Shown here: one piece after another, positions 8,551-16,742 of the stretch
Numbering within the stretch: position 1 is the stretch's first letter
How the letters are laid out: every line of letters starts with the position of its first letter
Assembly (NCBI GenBank): GCA_938045545.1
Contig: CALIBN010000038.1
Span: 1 to 43,225, forward strand
Source: an uncultured archaeon
GTDB lineage: Archaea > Thermoproteota > EX4484-205 > JAAOZP01
DNA: 43,225 nucleotides
Direction of reading: 5' to 3'
The notes under the pieces: generated by a model
The model's database searches: none
Told to the model about the DNA's origin: nothing
Seen by the model: the letters and a program-made list of their open reading frames with translations, nothing else
Translations under genes and position numbers: made by a program

Positions 8551-9474
8551 TCAACCCCCAATAATTTTCACAAATACGTCCTCCATGTTTGGTGGAGATG
8601 TATGAATGTCGATTATGCTGAGGCATCTCGCCTTAGCGTATTCAACAACCCTAACTATAGGGTCCGCCGATTCTTTGCAAATCAAGAGAATCCTGGAGCC
8701 CTGAACCCTATGCTCCCAAGCTTTAAAGAATTGTCCCGCATCCTCTGGATTAATCGGCCTGTCGAATTTCACAGATATGTACGTGTATAGGCCGGATTTA
8801 ATCATCAGGTCATCGGGGCTCCCTGTCTCAACTATCTGCCCACCGTTTATTATAGCAATCCTGTCGCAAAGCTCACCAGCCTCCTCCACGTTATGCGTTG
8901 TCAGAAGGACTGTAACCCCATTCTTCTTCAGGTCAAGGATTAGGCTGCGTATCTTCTTGGCGCTTAACACGTCGAGCCCAGACGTAGGCTCGTCTAAGAA
9001 GAGTACCTTTGGCTCGCCGATCAGAGCCATAGCCACCAGAAGCTTCTGTCTCATTCCTTTAGAAAGGCTCCTGGCCTTCCTCTCTCTAACCTCGTAAAGG
9101 TCGAGAAGCTTAAGCAGTCTAGAAGCCCTCTCACTAGCCGTGCGCTTGGATAAGCCGTATAGGGATCCGACAAGCGTAAGGTTATCCCAAGCCGACAAGT
9201 CTGGGTATGGGTTAGCCTCTTCAGGAACCACCCCGATAAGCATTCTGGCTTTAACAGGATCCTTATGAACATCGTAGCCCATTATCTTGGCCTCACCACT
9301 ATCAGGCCTTAGTATGCCCGTCAAAATACGGATAGTCGTTGTCTTTCCGGCGCCGTTGGGTCCGAGGAAACCGAATATTTCCCCCTCTGTCACGTTGAAG
9401 CTAACGCCGTTCACAGCCGAGACGTTTCCAAACCTTTTATGTAGATTTACTGCTTCTATAGCTATAGTGCTCAT
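8551..9474 (-). CDS. ABC exporter ATPase, PadR-controlled
   Basis: 307-residue ATPase: Walker A GPNGAGKTT at 38-46, signature LSKGMRQK, Walker B VLFLDEPTSGLD, and TTHNVEEA with the switch His. The 75-residue C-terminal extension ends in NMEDVFVKIIGG, a tail usual in ABC-2 drug exporters. ATG 9474 has AAGGAG eight or so bases upstream and follows the PadR stop by four bases. The operon layout suggests a drug- or lipid-stress efflux pump. It is similar in type to the ATPase at 2355 but belongs to a separate system. Confidence 0.92.
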   Translation of the reverse strand: MSTIAIEAVNLHKRFGNVSAVNGVSFNVTEGEIFGFLGPNGAGKTTTIRILTGILRPDSGEAKIMGYDVHKDPVKARMLIGVVPEEANPYPDLSAWDNLTLVGSLYGLSKRTASERASRLLKLLDLYEVRERKARSLSKGMRQKLLVAMALIGEPKVLFLDEPTSGLDVLSAKKIRSLILDLKKNGVTVLLTTHNVEEAGELCDRIAIINGGQIVETGSPDDLMIKSGLYTYISVKFDRPINPEDAGQFFKAWEHRVQGSRILLICKESADPIVRVVEYAKARCLSIIDIHTSPPNMEDVFVKIIGG

Positions 9475-9478
9475 GGGC

Positions 9479-9883
9479 CTATTCTCCTTGCGTTTGCCTA
9501 CCCTTATCCTCGGCGAGAAGGAGGTCAACTAGGTTTTTAACCCTTCTAAGGTTGTCCAAGGAGTCTCTAAGATAGTCTAACCCCTCCTCAGTAATCTTAT
9601 ATTTTCTTCTCGCCGGTCCTCCGCCCTCAACATCCCATGAGGAAACCAGGAAGCCGGCATGCTCCATTCTCCTCAACAGACCATATATCAAGGCCTTCGG
9701 AGCCTCAACATTGTATTTTTCCCTTAAGGCCCTATATATCTCCGCTCCATATATTGAGCCGTTTTTAATCAAGTTTAATATCGATAGGTGTAGGAGTCCT
9801 CTAACCGGTACTTCTCTAAGACAAATATGCTTCTCCCCTCCGTGACACCACTTCCCGTGAGGATGCGCATTCCCACCACACAT
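9479..9883 (-). CDS. PadR-family transcriptional regulator with Cys/His-rich N-terminus
   Basis: 134 residues. The winged-helix PadR core (about 25-110) includes GLLHLSILNLI, GSIYGAEIYRAL, APKALIYGLLRRMEHAGFL, and the wing with RRKYKITEEG; a C-terminal helix for dimerisation follows. The first 21 residues carry Cys2, His7, His9, Cys13, His14, His19 and Cys21, an unusual density that could bind metal. PadR proteins commonly repress an adjacent exporter operon, and here the gene leads such an operon, with a palindrome between TATA box and start. ATG 9883 has GGTGAT about seven bases upstream. Confidence 0.88.
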   Translation of the reverse strand: MCGGNAHPHGKWCHGGEKHICLREVPVRGLLHLSILNLIKNGSIYGAEIYRALREKYNVEAPKALIYGLLRRMEHAGFLVSSWDVEGGGPARRKYKITEEGLDYLRDSLDNLRRVKNLVDLLLAEDKGRQTQGE

Positions 9884-9898
9884 TATGCATCACCTACT

Positions 9899-9927
9899 TA
9901 GGTATATAACATACCTATATATAAAGG
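9899..9927 (-). promoter_or_regulatory. TATA box and 19-bp palindromic operator of the padR operon
   Basis: Minus strand: CCTTTATATATA (9916-9927) is a strong TATA-like element that runs straight into TAGGTATGTTATATACCTA (9899-9917), a perfect inverted repeat with 7-base arms and a 5-base spacer. The site lies between TATA box and the start codon at 9883, so a bound repressor would block initiation. Autorepression by PadR is inferred from position and symmetry. Confidence 0.65.
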
Positions 9928-10042
9928 TTACTACGCCAAAAACTCTGCTCATAAATTATACTGGCATGAAGGCTAAAATAGAAAGAAATGGTGTAAACTG
10001 CCTATTTTCCGCAAAAACGGCTAAGCGACTGTTTCTCGAGAA

Positions 10043-11055
10043 TCATCTTCCCTCCCCCTCTTGAAACGGCTCCGCGTTTTCCTTAACGTAGTCCACCACC
10101 TCGTCGACACGCGTAAACGCCAGCGAAACATGGGTGTCTGCAGAACCATAGTAGAGAGCTATTCTCCCGGTTTCCGCATCTGTTAGGGCTGCGCAGGGGA
10201 AAACCACGTTCGGAACAAAACCCACTGTCTCATACTCTTTCTCCGGTGTCAACAGATAGTTTCTACACCTGTAGAGAACCTTTGACGGCGTGTTTACGTC
10301 GAGTATTGCTGCACCACAGCTGTAGACATGGCCGTTGCACGTTAGAACCACACCATGGTAGAAGAGAAGCCATCCTTCTGTTGTCTCAATAGGTGTTGGG
10401 CCGGCGCCTATTTTAAGCCCCTGCACCAGCCTGAGCCTCCTCTACCCATGACCCTCCTGTGCCTGCCCCAGTGAACCATATCAGGGCTCTCGCTGAGGAA
10501 GATGTCTCCGAAAGGAGTATGCCCAGCGTCACTCGGTCTTGAAAGCATCACGTACTTACCGTTGATTTTCCGCGGAAAGAGGACTCCGCTCCTGTTGAAA
10601 GGTAGGAAGGCGTTCTCAAGCCTTGTGAACTCTTTGAAGTCCTTCGTGAAGCCTACACCTATAGATGGGCCGTAGAAATCTGTGCACCACGTCACGTAAT
10701 ACGTGTCCCCTATTTTAACAACCCTAGGGTCGTATGCGTAGTTAGGCTGGTATATTCTTCCCTCAGTATCCCTCCACGTGATCACCTCGTCTTCAATATC
10801 CCAAGGGATGCCGTCGTCGCTCCAACCAACGTGAAGCCTAGCCTTACCATCCTTATTGTCCGGCCCTGAAAACCCCTACGAACCCTTCTTTGAAAGACAC
10901 TACAGCGCTGTTGAACACTCTGGCAGTGCTCCTAGTGGGTTCCACTTGGTCAGAGGGTTCTTATCGTACCTCCAGACAACTCCCTCATAGCCTTTAGGCC
11001 TATCCTGCCAAGGGATGTTCCTAAGGCTTTCTCCAATAATCCTTGTTCCACCCAT
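10043..11055 (-). pseudogene. GH130 beta-mannoside phosphorylase, frameshifted
   Basis: Reading across frames gives a nearly complete GH130 protein (about 337 codons): ARVFNSAVVSFKEGFVGVFRA, ARLHVGWSDDGIPWDIE, YDPRVVKIGDTYYVTWCTD, GVLFPRKINGKYVMLSRPSD, then [18 protein letters not shown] and a C-terminal [17 protein letters not shown]. Three frame changes interrupt it: near 10931-10945, near 10858-10870 and near 10410-10435. GH130 enzymes phosphorolyse beta-1,4- or beta-1,2-mannosides. A TATA-like GTTTATAAC near 11090-11098 and the ATG at 11055 survive. The gene is probably dead unless the indels are assembly errors. It sits downstream of GH1 on the same strand, so the pair was probably a glycoside-use locus. 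Confidence 0.82.
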
Positions 11056-11166
11056 TCCTTAAACCAACGTTTTCCCATCGCATGCAAAGTTATAAACTTG
11101 GCTTAGGGAAAGCTTTTGCGAAAAAGGTTCAGTCGGAATCGTTAAGCTTGCAAATCCAAGTAATCG

Positions 11167-11547
11167 TCATTTCTTCTTAAAGAAGAGCCAAGCGTTCTCC
11201 CCGGCTTTCTCAAACCTCATCAGGATGAAGCGTCCCCTAAGACGCTTCCCCCGTATTTCAACCTCTATGCTTCTATCTGTCCTCTTAACGAGCTCGTAAT
11301 CTCCGTAATCCCATTTTTCAACCCTGCCCGAGCCATACTGGCCTTCAGGTATGACTCCCTCAAACTCGGAATATTCTATGGGATGGTCCTCAACCTGTAT
11401 CGCTAGTCTTTTCACACCTGGCTTGTCCTCCGGCTCCTTGGGTATGGCCCAGCTTTTCAGAACACCGTCCATTTCGAGCCTTAGGTCGTAATGAAGGTGA
11501 GTCGCAGCATGCTTTTGAACAACATAAATCAGTTTCCTACGGCTCAT
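11167..11547 (-). CDS. Stand-alone LigD-type DNA 3'-phosphoesterase (PE domain)
   Basis: 126 residues, only the PE domain of bacterial LigD. It should trim 3'-ribonucleotide and 3'-phosphate ends during DNA repair. Motifs: [18 protein letters not shown] with His13, His19, Asp21, Arg23; [13 protein letters not shown] with His55 and Tyr59; then [17 protein letters not shown]. With an offset of 29, these match the residues reported for Pseudomonas LigD PE (Gln40, His42, His48, Asp50, Arg52, Arg76, His84, Tyr88) at every position. No polymerase or ligase domain is fused and no Ku gene is in the window. ATG 11547 is chosen because it lies just past the GH1 stop (11570); extending further would put the N-terminus inside GH1. 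Stand-alone archaeal PE proteins are known. Confidence 0.9.
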   Translation of the reverse strand: MSRRKLIYVVQKHAATHLHYDLRLEMDGVLKSWAIPKEPEDKPGVKRLAIQVEDHPIEYSEFEGVIPEGQYGSGRVEKWDYGDYELVKRTDRSIEVEIRGKRLRGRFILMRFEKAGENAWLFFKKK

Positions 11548-11569
11548 TCCCCCAGACCTGGAGAAACCG

Positions 11570-13105
11570 TCACATGCTGCCCGCCGTCCTATTCTGAATG
11601 ATCCTTCTAAGGGTTTCCACACTGCTTTTCCTAGGAGTCCTTTTTTTAGTGTTCAGGTCGACACTGTAGAGTCCAAACCTCATGCTGAACCCCTGCGCCC
11701 ATTCGTAGTTGTCAGTCAAAGCCCAGTGGAAATATCCTCTTAGGTCGAGGCTTTTCTTACTAACGATCTCCTCGAGAACCCGCAGGTGTTCGACAATATA
11801 CCTGGGCCTAAGCGTGTCTTCAGAGTCGGCGACACCGTTCTCAGTGATGTACATGGGTCTACCGTATTTAGACATTTCCAAAAGCGTCTCTGCAAGCCCC
11901 TCCGGGTAAAGCTCCCAGCCGAAATCTGACGTGGGCCTACCGTCAAGAGAAACATCTTTAGCCTTGCAGGTTAAGCCGTAGCCCTCCATAATCTCCGGAA
12001 TCCCCTGGATGCCCATGAATAACCTTGCAAGAAGAGACTTCCTTCCCTTCACAACCATCCGCGTGTAATAGTTTACTCCAAGCCAGTCCAGCTTCCCCTC
12101 GAGGTGTTTTTCAAACTCTTCGCCCTCCCTAACCATGTTGAGATTCGTATCAACCCATCCTGATGAGACTGCCTGTATGAAAAGGTTGTTGTGAACATGC
12201 CTCAGGAAACGTGAAGCATGCGAATCCTCCTCTCTGGAAGGGTCCAGTGGCATCACTGGGATGACATGTTGAATAATGCCTATCGATGCTGGAAGTGGAC
12301 TGTCCGGATCAGCCCGTTGACCATCAAACTTCTTCACTACTTCGAAGGCTCTTGCATGTGCAACAATCATGTTCACCAGGACGCGTTTAAAATTTTTTAA
12401 AGCGTTTAAAGCGTTTGTTCTAACGCTCGGTGGGAACCCGCTCCCAGCCATGAAATAGCCCGTCTCCGCAACGATATTCGGCTCGTTGAAAGTGGCCCAC
12501 ATGTCAACCCTTCCTCCAAGCCTCCAGGCTAAAAACGCAGCGTACTTAGAGAACTCTACGATCGTCTCCTGATCGTACCAGCCTCTAGGCCCCTTTCTAA
12601 ACCCCGAGTCCCTCACGGCAATCGGGTCGTGAACCCAGATTGGAAGAGTGAAGTGGTTTAAGCATACTATCACCTTAAACCCTTTCTCACTAAGATTATC
12701 AATAATCTTCTCGTAACGGTTTAAGGCATCTACACTAGCCAGGTTTTCAAGCTTCTCCAGAGCCCTATCATCGATGTCGATTCTAGCTATCCTCCCATGC
12801 TTAGTCTCCACGTCAACCCTGACTTCAAAAGTATTCTTGGGGAATATCCTGCTCCACTCCACTCCAAGCCTATATGCGTTCATGCCCAGTCTCTTAGCCA
12901 GCTCATGGTCAGACTCGTAAAGCTCCCAGTAGTCCACCCCGTTCTCGGGAAGATCGCCGCTAACAATCTTGTTTCTCACGTTTACTGGATCATGAACCCA
13001 TTTAAACCAGTCAGTATTCGGGTCCAGGTTTTTGCCGAGAGGGTCGCCCATTTCAAACTGGAAGCCTGCTTCTGAAACCCCCCAGAGAAAACCCTCTGGA
13101 AACAT
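11570..13105 (-). CDS. GH1 beta-glycosidase (LacS type)
   Basis: 511 residues, close to the archaeal LacS length of about 490. Retaining beta-glycosidase with (beta/alpha)8 barrel. The acid/base Glu208 sits in ATFNEPN and the nucleophile Glu422 in YITENGVAD; the N-terminal [17 protein letters not shown] and EWSRIFP are family landmarks. No signal peptide, so it is intracellular, acting on imported beta-galactosides, glucosides or mannosides. ATG 13105 is preferred to ATG 13111 because a TATA box at 13125-13133 is centred 24 bases upstream. The LigD-type phosphoesterase gene and then the GH130 remnant follow on the same strand, and an MFS transporter lies 2 kb away. Confidence 0.93.
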   Translation of the reverse strand: MFPEGFLWGVSEAGFQFEMGDPLGKNLDPNTDWFKWVHDPVNVRNKIVSGDLPENGVDYWELYESDHELAKRLGMNAYRLGVEWSRIFPKNTFEVRVDVETKHGRIARIDIDDRALEKLENLASVDALNRYEKIIDNLSEKGFKVIVCLNHFTLPIWVHDPIAVRDSGFRKGPRGWYDQETIVEFSKYAAFLAWRLGGRVDMWATFNEPNIVAETGYFMAGSGFPPSVRTNALNALKNFKRVLVNMIVAHARAFEVVKKFDGQRADPDSPLPASIGIIQHVIPVMPLDPSREEDSHASRFLRHVHNNLFIQAVSSGWVDTNLNMVREGEEFEKHLEGKLDWLGVNYYTRMVVKGRKSLLARLFMGIQGIPEIMEGYGLTCKAKDVSLDGRPTSDFGWELYPEGLAETLLEMSKYGRPMYITENGVADSEDTLRPRYIVEHLRVLEEIVSKKSLDLRGYFHWALTDNYEWAQGFSMRFGLYSVDLNTKKRTPRKSSVETLRRIIQNRTAGSM

Positions 13106-13124
13106 GAGCATCCATAACCCTGGG

Positions 13125-13133
13125 AAATATAAA
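13125..13133 (-). promoter_or_regulatory. TATA box of the GH1 gene
   Basis: TTTATATTT on the minus strand, 24 bases from ATG 13105. This fits a leaderless message and decides the start codon. Confidence 0.5.
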
Positions 13134-13165
13134 CTTTAGATGTTTAAAGGTTCCTAGCGGTAGGG

Positions 13166-13993
13166 TTAACGCCTGGCTTTAACAATAAACTTGCAAGCGG
13201 GATCCCCCTTAGCGATGCACTCCGCCTCCACTACGCTTACGCTTTCGTTCAAAACGTGTTTAAAAACCCCTGCTAAATATCCTCTGAAGAACTGGCTAAA
13301 GACCTCTCCCTTCTTCCCTTTGAAAGGCAGGCATTCGAATAATTCTCTGACTATCAGTGTCGCCCCATCGCTGTTGAACTCAGCCGCTTCAGCCATACAC
13401 CAGCCTTTAGCGGTTCTCTCCGCCAGTATTAGCTTTAAAACTTCCAACTTATCCATCTGATGCTTGTTTAAAACACTCATCACTTTGTCCTCCCCGGCTG
13501 ACACCCCCATCTGGTAAAGCACGACAGCTGCCCCGGTTCCAAACTTCTCGTAAAGACTTTCAACAATTCTTCCAAAGGTTTCAACTCTGAACGTGAAGCT
13601 TCTCTCGCCAGAAACAAGGAGTGGGAAGTGTAGGCTATCTATCATCAGCTCGTTAAACCTTTCATCAGAAACATTAACCTCTAAGACTCCTTCGATGCTC
13701 TCCAGATCCGTGGCGATATCCTTTGCCTGCGCGTCACTTTTTGAAATATCTATGAAAGCACCTATGAGAGCAGTGTCATCCTCCCTGCTTACAGTGTGGA
13801 AGCCGGAGAAAAGCTCAACCCTTCTTTCATAAAGAGTCTTGACAATCTCTGTGAAAACTCCCGGCATTCTTCTCATCTTTACAGAGATCTCGATGAGCTC
13901 AGCGTCAGGATGGTGCTCGGCGCATAAAACTTCCTTAGGGTTAGGTTTCCCACTCTTCCCGCCGCCTAGTTTTTTAACAGGCTTCTCCTCCAT
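13166..13993 (-). CDS. ACT domain-V4R domain protein
   Basis: 275 residues. After a Lys/Gly-rich leader, residues about 33-110 form an ACT-like domain (AELIEISVKMRRMPGVFTEI..., then a second strand-helix with GVLEVNV), which usually senses amino acids or other small ligands. Residues about 120-272 fit a V4R domain (4-vinyl reductase type, related to the H-NOX and XylR N-terminal fold), ending in the characteristic EAECIAKGDPACKFIV with two Cys residues. No DNA-binding or enzyme domain is fused, so a ligand-sensor or adaptor role is inferred. ATG 13993 follows a TATA-like GTTTATAT (14021-14028) by about 30 bases. It is divergent from the aldo/keto reductase. Confidence 0.7.
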   Translation of the reverse strand: MEEKPVKKLGGGKSGKPNPKEVLCAEHHPDAELIEISVKMRRMPGVFTEIVKTLYERRVELFSGFHTVSREDDTALIGAFIDISKSDAQAKDIATDLESIEGVLEVNVSDERFNELMIDSLHFPLLVSGERSFTFRVETFGRIVESLYEKFGTGAAVVLYQMGVSAGEDKVMSVLNKHQMDKLEVLKLILAERTAKGWCMAEAAEFNSDGATLIVRELFECLPFKGKKGEVFSQFFRGYLAGVFKHVLNESVSVVEAECIAKGDPACKFIVKARR

Positions 13994-14180
13994 GTTCCCC
14001 CTCGGAGATTCGTTTTAACCATATAAACTTTCTTTTCAACCCTGATGAAACAAATTCCATGGGCTTCGGAATCGCGCTTTTTTAAAGTTTAGCATGGTTT
14101 AAATGCGTTTAAAACAGTTTAGAACAATACTTTTCGCAAAACCTTTAATAAGCTGGTGTTTTAAAAACATGTGATGGCTA

Positions 14181-15119
14181 TTGGAGTATGTTGAGCTGGG
14201 TAGAAGCGGTTTGAAGGTCTCCGTAATAGGCTTGGGCGCTTGGCAGGCCAGTGGGAAAGCCTGGGGTGCTGATGTTGAGGATGAACAAATAGTGAAGGCG
14301 ATGGTCAGGGCTTATGAGCTAGGGGTTAACCTTATAGATACTGCTGAAGCATACGGCGAGGGTCATTCTGAGGAGGTTGTTGCCAGAGCGATAAGGGAGG
14401 TTGGAAGGGAGAACCTTGTCATCGCCACGAAGGTTCACGGCGGGCACTTGAGGTACGACGATGTTTTGAAGGCCGCTGAACAAAGTTTAAGGAGGCTCGG
14501 AATAAGGGAAATAGACCTCTACCAGGTTCACTGGCCGAACCCTTGGGAGCAGATTCCGCTGAGGCACACTATGCGCGCCATGGAGAGGCTTTACAAGGAG
14601 GGTAAGATAAGAGCCATCGGTGTTAGCAATTTCGCCGTCAGAGACTTGGAGGAGGCGAGGAGACACCTGTCTGAAGCAAGCATCGTTTCAAACCAGGTTA
14701 GGTATAACATGCTGCAAAGGGAGATTGAGGAGGAGGTCCTGCCCTACTGCAGGAGGGAGAACATAACGGTGATCGCCTACAGTCCTCTGGCTCAGGGAGC
14801 GTTAACAGGGAAGTATGGTTTAAGCAATAAGCCTTCTGACAATATTAGAAGTGGGAACAAGCTTTTCACGGATGAGAACCTTGCTGAGATAACTCGTCTC
14901 TTGAAAGTCTTGGGGAAGATTGCTAGGGAAAGGGGCAAGACTATTGCTCAGGTTGCTATGAACTGGCTCCTGAAGGAGGGGAATGTTGTCCCGATACCTG
15001 GGGCGAAGAACCCTGCGCAGGCAGAGGAGAATGCTGGCGCAGCAGGCTGGAGGCTGAGCGGGCAGGAGCTCATGGAGATAGAGAGTGTTCTCAAAACATT
15101 ATCGTTAGACTTCTTCTGA
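14181..15119 (+). CDS. Aldo/keto reductase
   Basis: 312-residue NAD(P)H-dependent (beta/alpha)8 oxidoreductase acting on aldehydes or ketoses. The catalytic tetrad is visible: Asp in NLIDTAEAYG, Tyr in the same motif, Lys in IATKVHGG and His in YQVHWPNP. NADP-binding motifs GVSNFAVRDLEEA and PIPGAKNPAQAEENAGA are present. Full length. TTG 14181 is the only start, because an in-frame TGA lies nine bases upstream; GTGATGG precedes it. TTTAATAAG near 14144-14152 is a plausible TATA element. The substrate cannot be told; neighbouring sugar genes suggest a sugar aldehyde. Confidence 0.92.
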   Translation: MEYVELGRSGLKVSVIGLGAWQASGKAWGADVEDEQIVKAMVRAYELGVNLIDTAEAYGEGHSEEVVARAIREVGRENLVIATKVHGGHLRYDDVLKAAEQSLRRLGIREIDLYQVHWPNPWEQIPLRHTMRAMERLYKEGKIRAIGVSNFAVRDLEEARRHLSEASIVSNQVRYNMLQREIEEEVLPYCRRENITVIAYSPLAQGALTGKYGLSNKPSDNIRSGNKLFTDENLAEITRLLKVLGKIARERGKTIAQVAMNWLLKEGNVVPIPGAKNPAQAEENAGAAGWRLSGQELMEIESVLKTLSLDFF

Positions 15120-15202
15120 TTACCCTAATGTGGCGGGTGAGAGGCGCTAGATATGGTTTTGAAGCACCAGTTCATAAAAACCTGAAAATACTGTCTTGGT
15201 GG

Positions 15203-16435
15203 CTAACTGCTCTTAATCCTTCTAGAAGAAGGCTTCTCATTCATCCTGATGAAGAGCAATCCTGAAGCAAACCTTCCGGCTGCTGAAATGAAATAGCCTA
15301 TTTGAAGGCTTAAACTTCTCCCGAAATGGAGGCTCATGAACTCGTCCACGTTCCCTCCGACAGCCGAGCCCGTGAAATGCGATATTCCAGTTATCATGTT
15401 GTATATGGAAGTCAACTCGCCAACACGGTCTTCAGGAATAATGTCTAGAATATACGGGAGGATTGTCGCGTTGCCCACTGACAACATGACGCCGAGGTAA
15501 ACGCTGAGGAAGGCGAGGTGGAGAAAGCCTTGGGCGAAACAGTATGCCAATGGTACTGCGGTGAGCGAAACGTAATATAGTATTATCAGGGGCTTTTTGC
15601 CCTTGACGGTGGCTAAGCGTCCCATAAAGGGTTGAGCGATGAGCGTGGCGATGGTTTGAATCACTGAGATGGCTCCGACTTCAGTCATGCTTAGGTTAAG
15701 GATTGACGCGGTAGTGATGGTGAAAAGGGGCCAGGCGTAAGACATGAAGAAACCCTGTAGTGCTGACATTTTCAGAAAGAGCTTGAAATCGTTGCTCTCG
15801 TTTATTAAACCAGGTATGTCGGATATTTTGAATACTGACATGATTTTTTTGAAGCTGGTTTTACGAATCCTGTCCTCCCTTATCATCAAGAGTATTAGGG
15901 ACCCGGGTAGGCTTACGGAGACCGCTATCACGGAGGGTGCTAGGAGGCTCCCCCCGGAGTAATCTATGAGCCATCCTGAGAACGCTGTTGCAACCAGGCT
16001 TCCCAAGAGGGAGGCGATGTTCATGTTTGAAACCGCTATGCTTCTTGAAGAGGGCTGTGTAGCCTCCCTTAAAAGGGCGTTCCAAGCAGGGACTGCGGCG
16101 GAGCTCAGGAAGAAGTACAGTGCGACAAGGATTAGAAATGTTTTTGGCTCAGCCGTCAGAGCCATAGGTATCCAGACTAATGATGCTGCGATGCTTGTAA
16201 CAACTATGATGCCGACTCTTCTCCCAAGCACGTCGCTGAGCCTCCCCCAGGGTACTTGGAGGCTGCTGACGAAAAGGTTGTTGAAAGAATGCATCCAGCC
16301 TATTTCTCCCGGAGAAGCCCCGATTCTAGCGGCGTAAACATAAATGAAGGGGGTTACCATGCTGTTGCTCAGAGAGCTGGCGAAAGCCCTCCCATACATG
16401 AGTCTCAGCTTCTCCACGTTTTTATCGCCAGCCAT
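15203..16435 (-). CDS. Major facilitator superfamily transporter
   Basis: 410 residues with about 12 hydrophobic segments in two halves joined by a basic cytoplasmic loop (REDRIRKTSFKKIMSVF). The MFS loop 2-3 motif appears as GRLSDVLGRRVGI and its echo in the second half as GRLATVKGKKPLI. Such proteins move small solutes by proton or solute coupling; the substrate is unknown, though the neighbours suggest a sugar or a toxic metabolite. ATG 16435 is chosen over an upstream extension because a TATA-like CTTTTAAACT (16461-16470) is 31 bases upstream and the extension does not look membrane-like. Confidence 0.88.
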   Translation of the reverse strand: MAGDKNVEKLRLMYGRAFASSLSNSMVTPFIYVYAARIGASPGEIGWMHSFNNLFVSSLQVPWGRLSDVLGRRVGIIVVTSIAASLVWIPMALTAEPKTFLILVALYFFLSSAAVPAWNALLREATQPSSRSIAVSNMNIASLLGSLVATAFSGWLIDYSGGSLLAPSVIAVSVSLPGSLILLMIREDRIRKTSFKKIMSVFKISDIPGLINESNDFKLFLKMSALQGFFMSYAWPLFTITTASILNLSMTEVGAISVIQTIATLIAQPFMGRLATVKGKKPLIILYYVSLTAVPLAYCFAQGFLHLAFLSVYLGVMLSVGNATILPYILDIIPEDRVGELTSIYNMITGISHFTGSAVGGNVDEFMSLHFGRSLSLQIGYFISAAGRFASGLLFIRMNEKPSSRRIKSS

Positions 16436-16742
16436 CAGAAGCACCGGGGATAACCCGCAGCTTTTAAACTCTACTTTTAAACATGAAGTCCACATAAAGT
16501 GCATACTCGTCTCCGGTAGAAATGCTGTTTTTACGGACGCTTCCTCCACGCGTTGCACGCCAACTCTAATGCGTGATGAGCATGCATAGTGTGCTATGAG
16601 TATACGGGGCTGGCTTAATCAAGCCGCGCGCTTTGAGTCGGAGCCTCTTCGCAAGGCGGAGAGGATTTAAAACTCTACCGTTGGAAAGAGGGACCCCGTA
16701 AATCTTATTAAAAACCTCTTGGCGAGCGCTATCCCGGTTAAA
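16436..16742. other. Divergent intergenic region with a strong short hairpin
   Basis: About 307 bases hold the promoters of the MFS gene (TATA-like 16461-16470, minus) and of the dehydrogenase (CTTATTAAAAA near 16703-16713, plus). At 16644-16664 CCTCTTCGC-AAG-GCGGAGAGG can form a 9-pair stem with one wobble and a 3-base loop, enclosed by GAGT/ACTC. It could be a small-RNA element or a leftover structure. No protein is seen. Confidence 0.4.

Noticed and set aside
8549..8626. 26-residue extension of the PadR-operon permease
   Set aside because: It lies inside the ATPase coding region, and the ATG at 8548 has a ribosome-binding stretch.
10043..11055. Two separate small genes instead of one broken GH130
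   Set aside because: Both pieces align consecutively with one GH130 protein, and further pieces upstream continue it in other frames.
11548..11622. N-terminal extension of the phosphoesterase
   Set aside because: It overlaps the GH1 coding region; the homologous domain begins at the ATG at 11547.
16436..16558. 41-residue extension of the MFS transporter
   Set aside because: It covers the likely promoter and does not resemble an MFS N-terminus.
16572..16612. Possible C/D-box small RNA (GTGATGA, then CTATGAG)
   Set aside because: A correctly placed D and D' box (CTGA) is missing.
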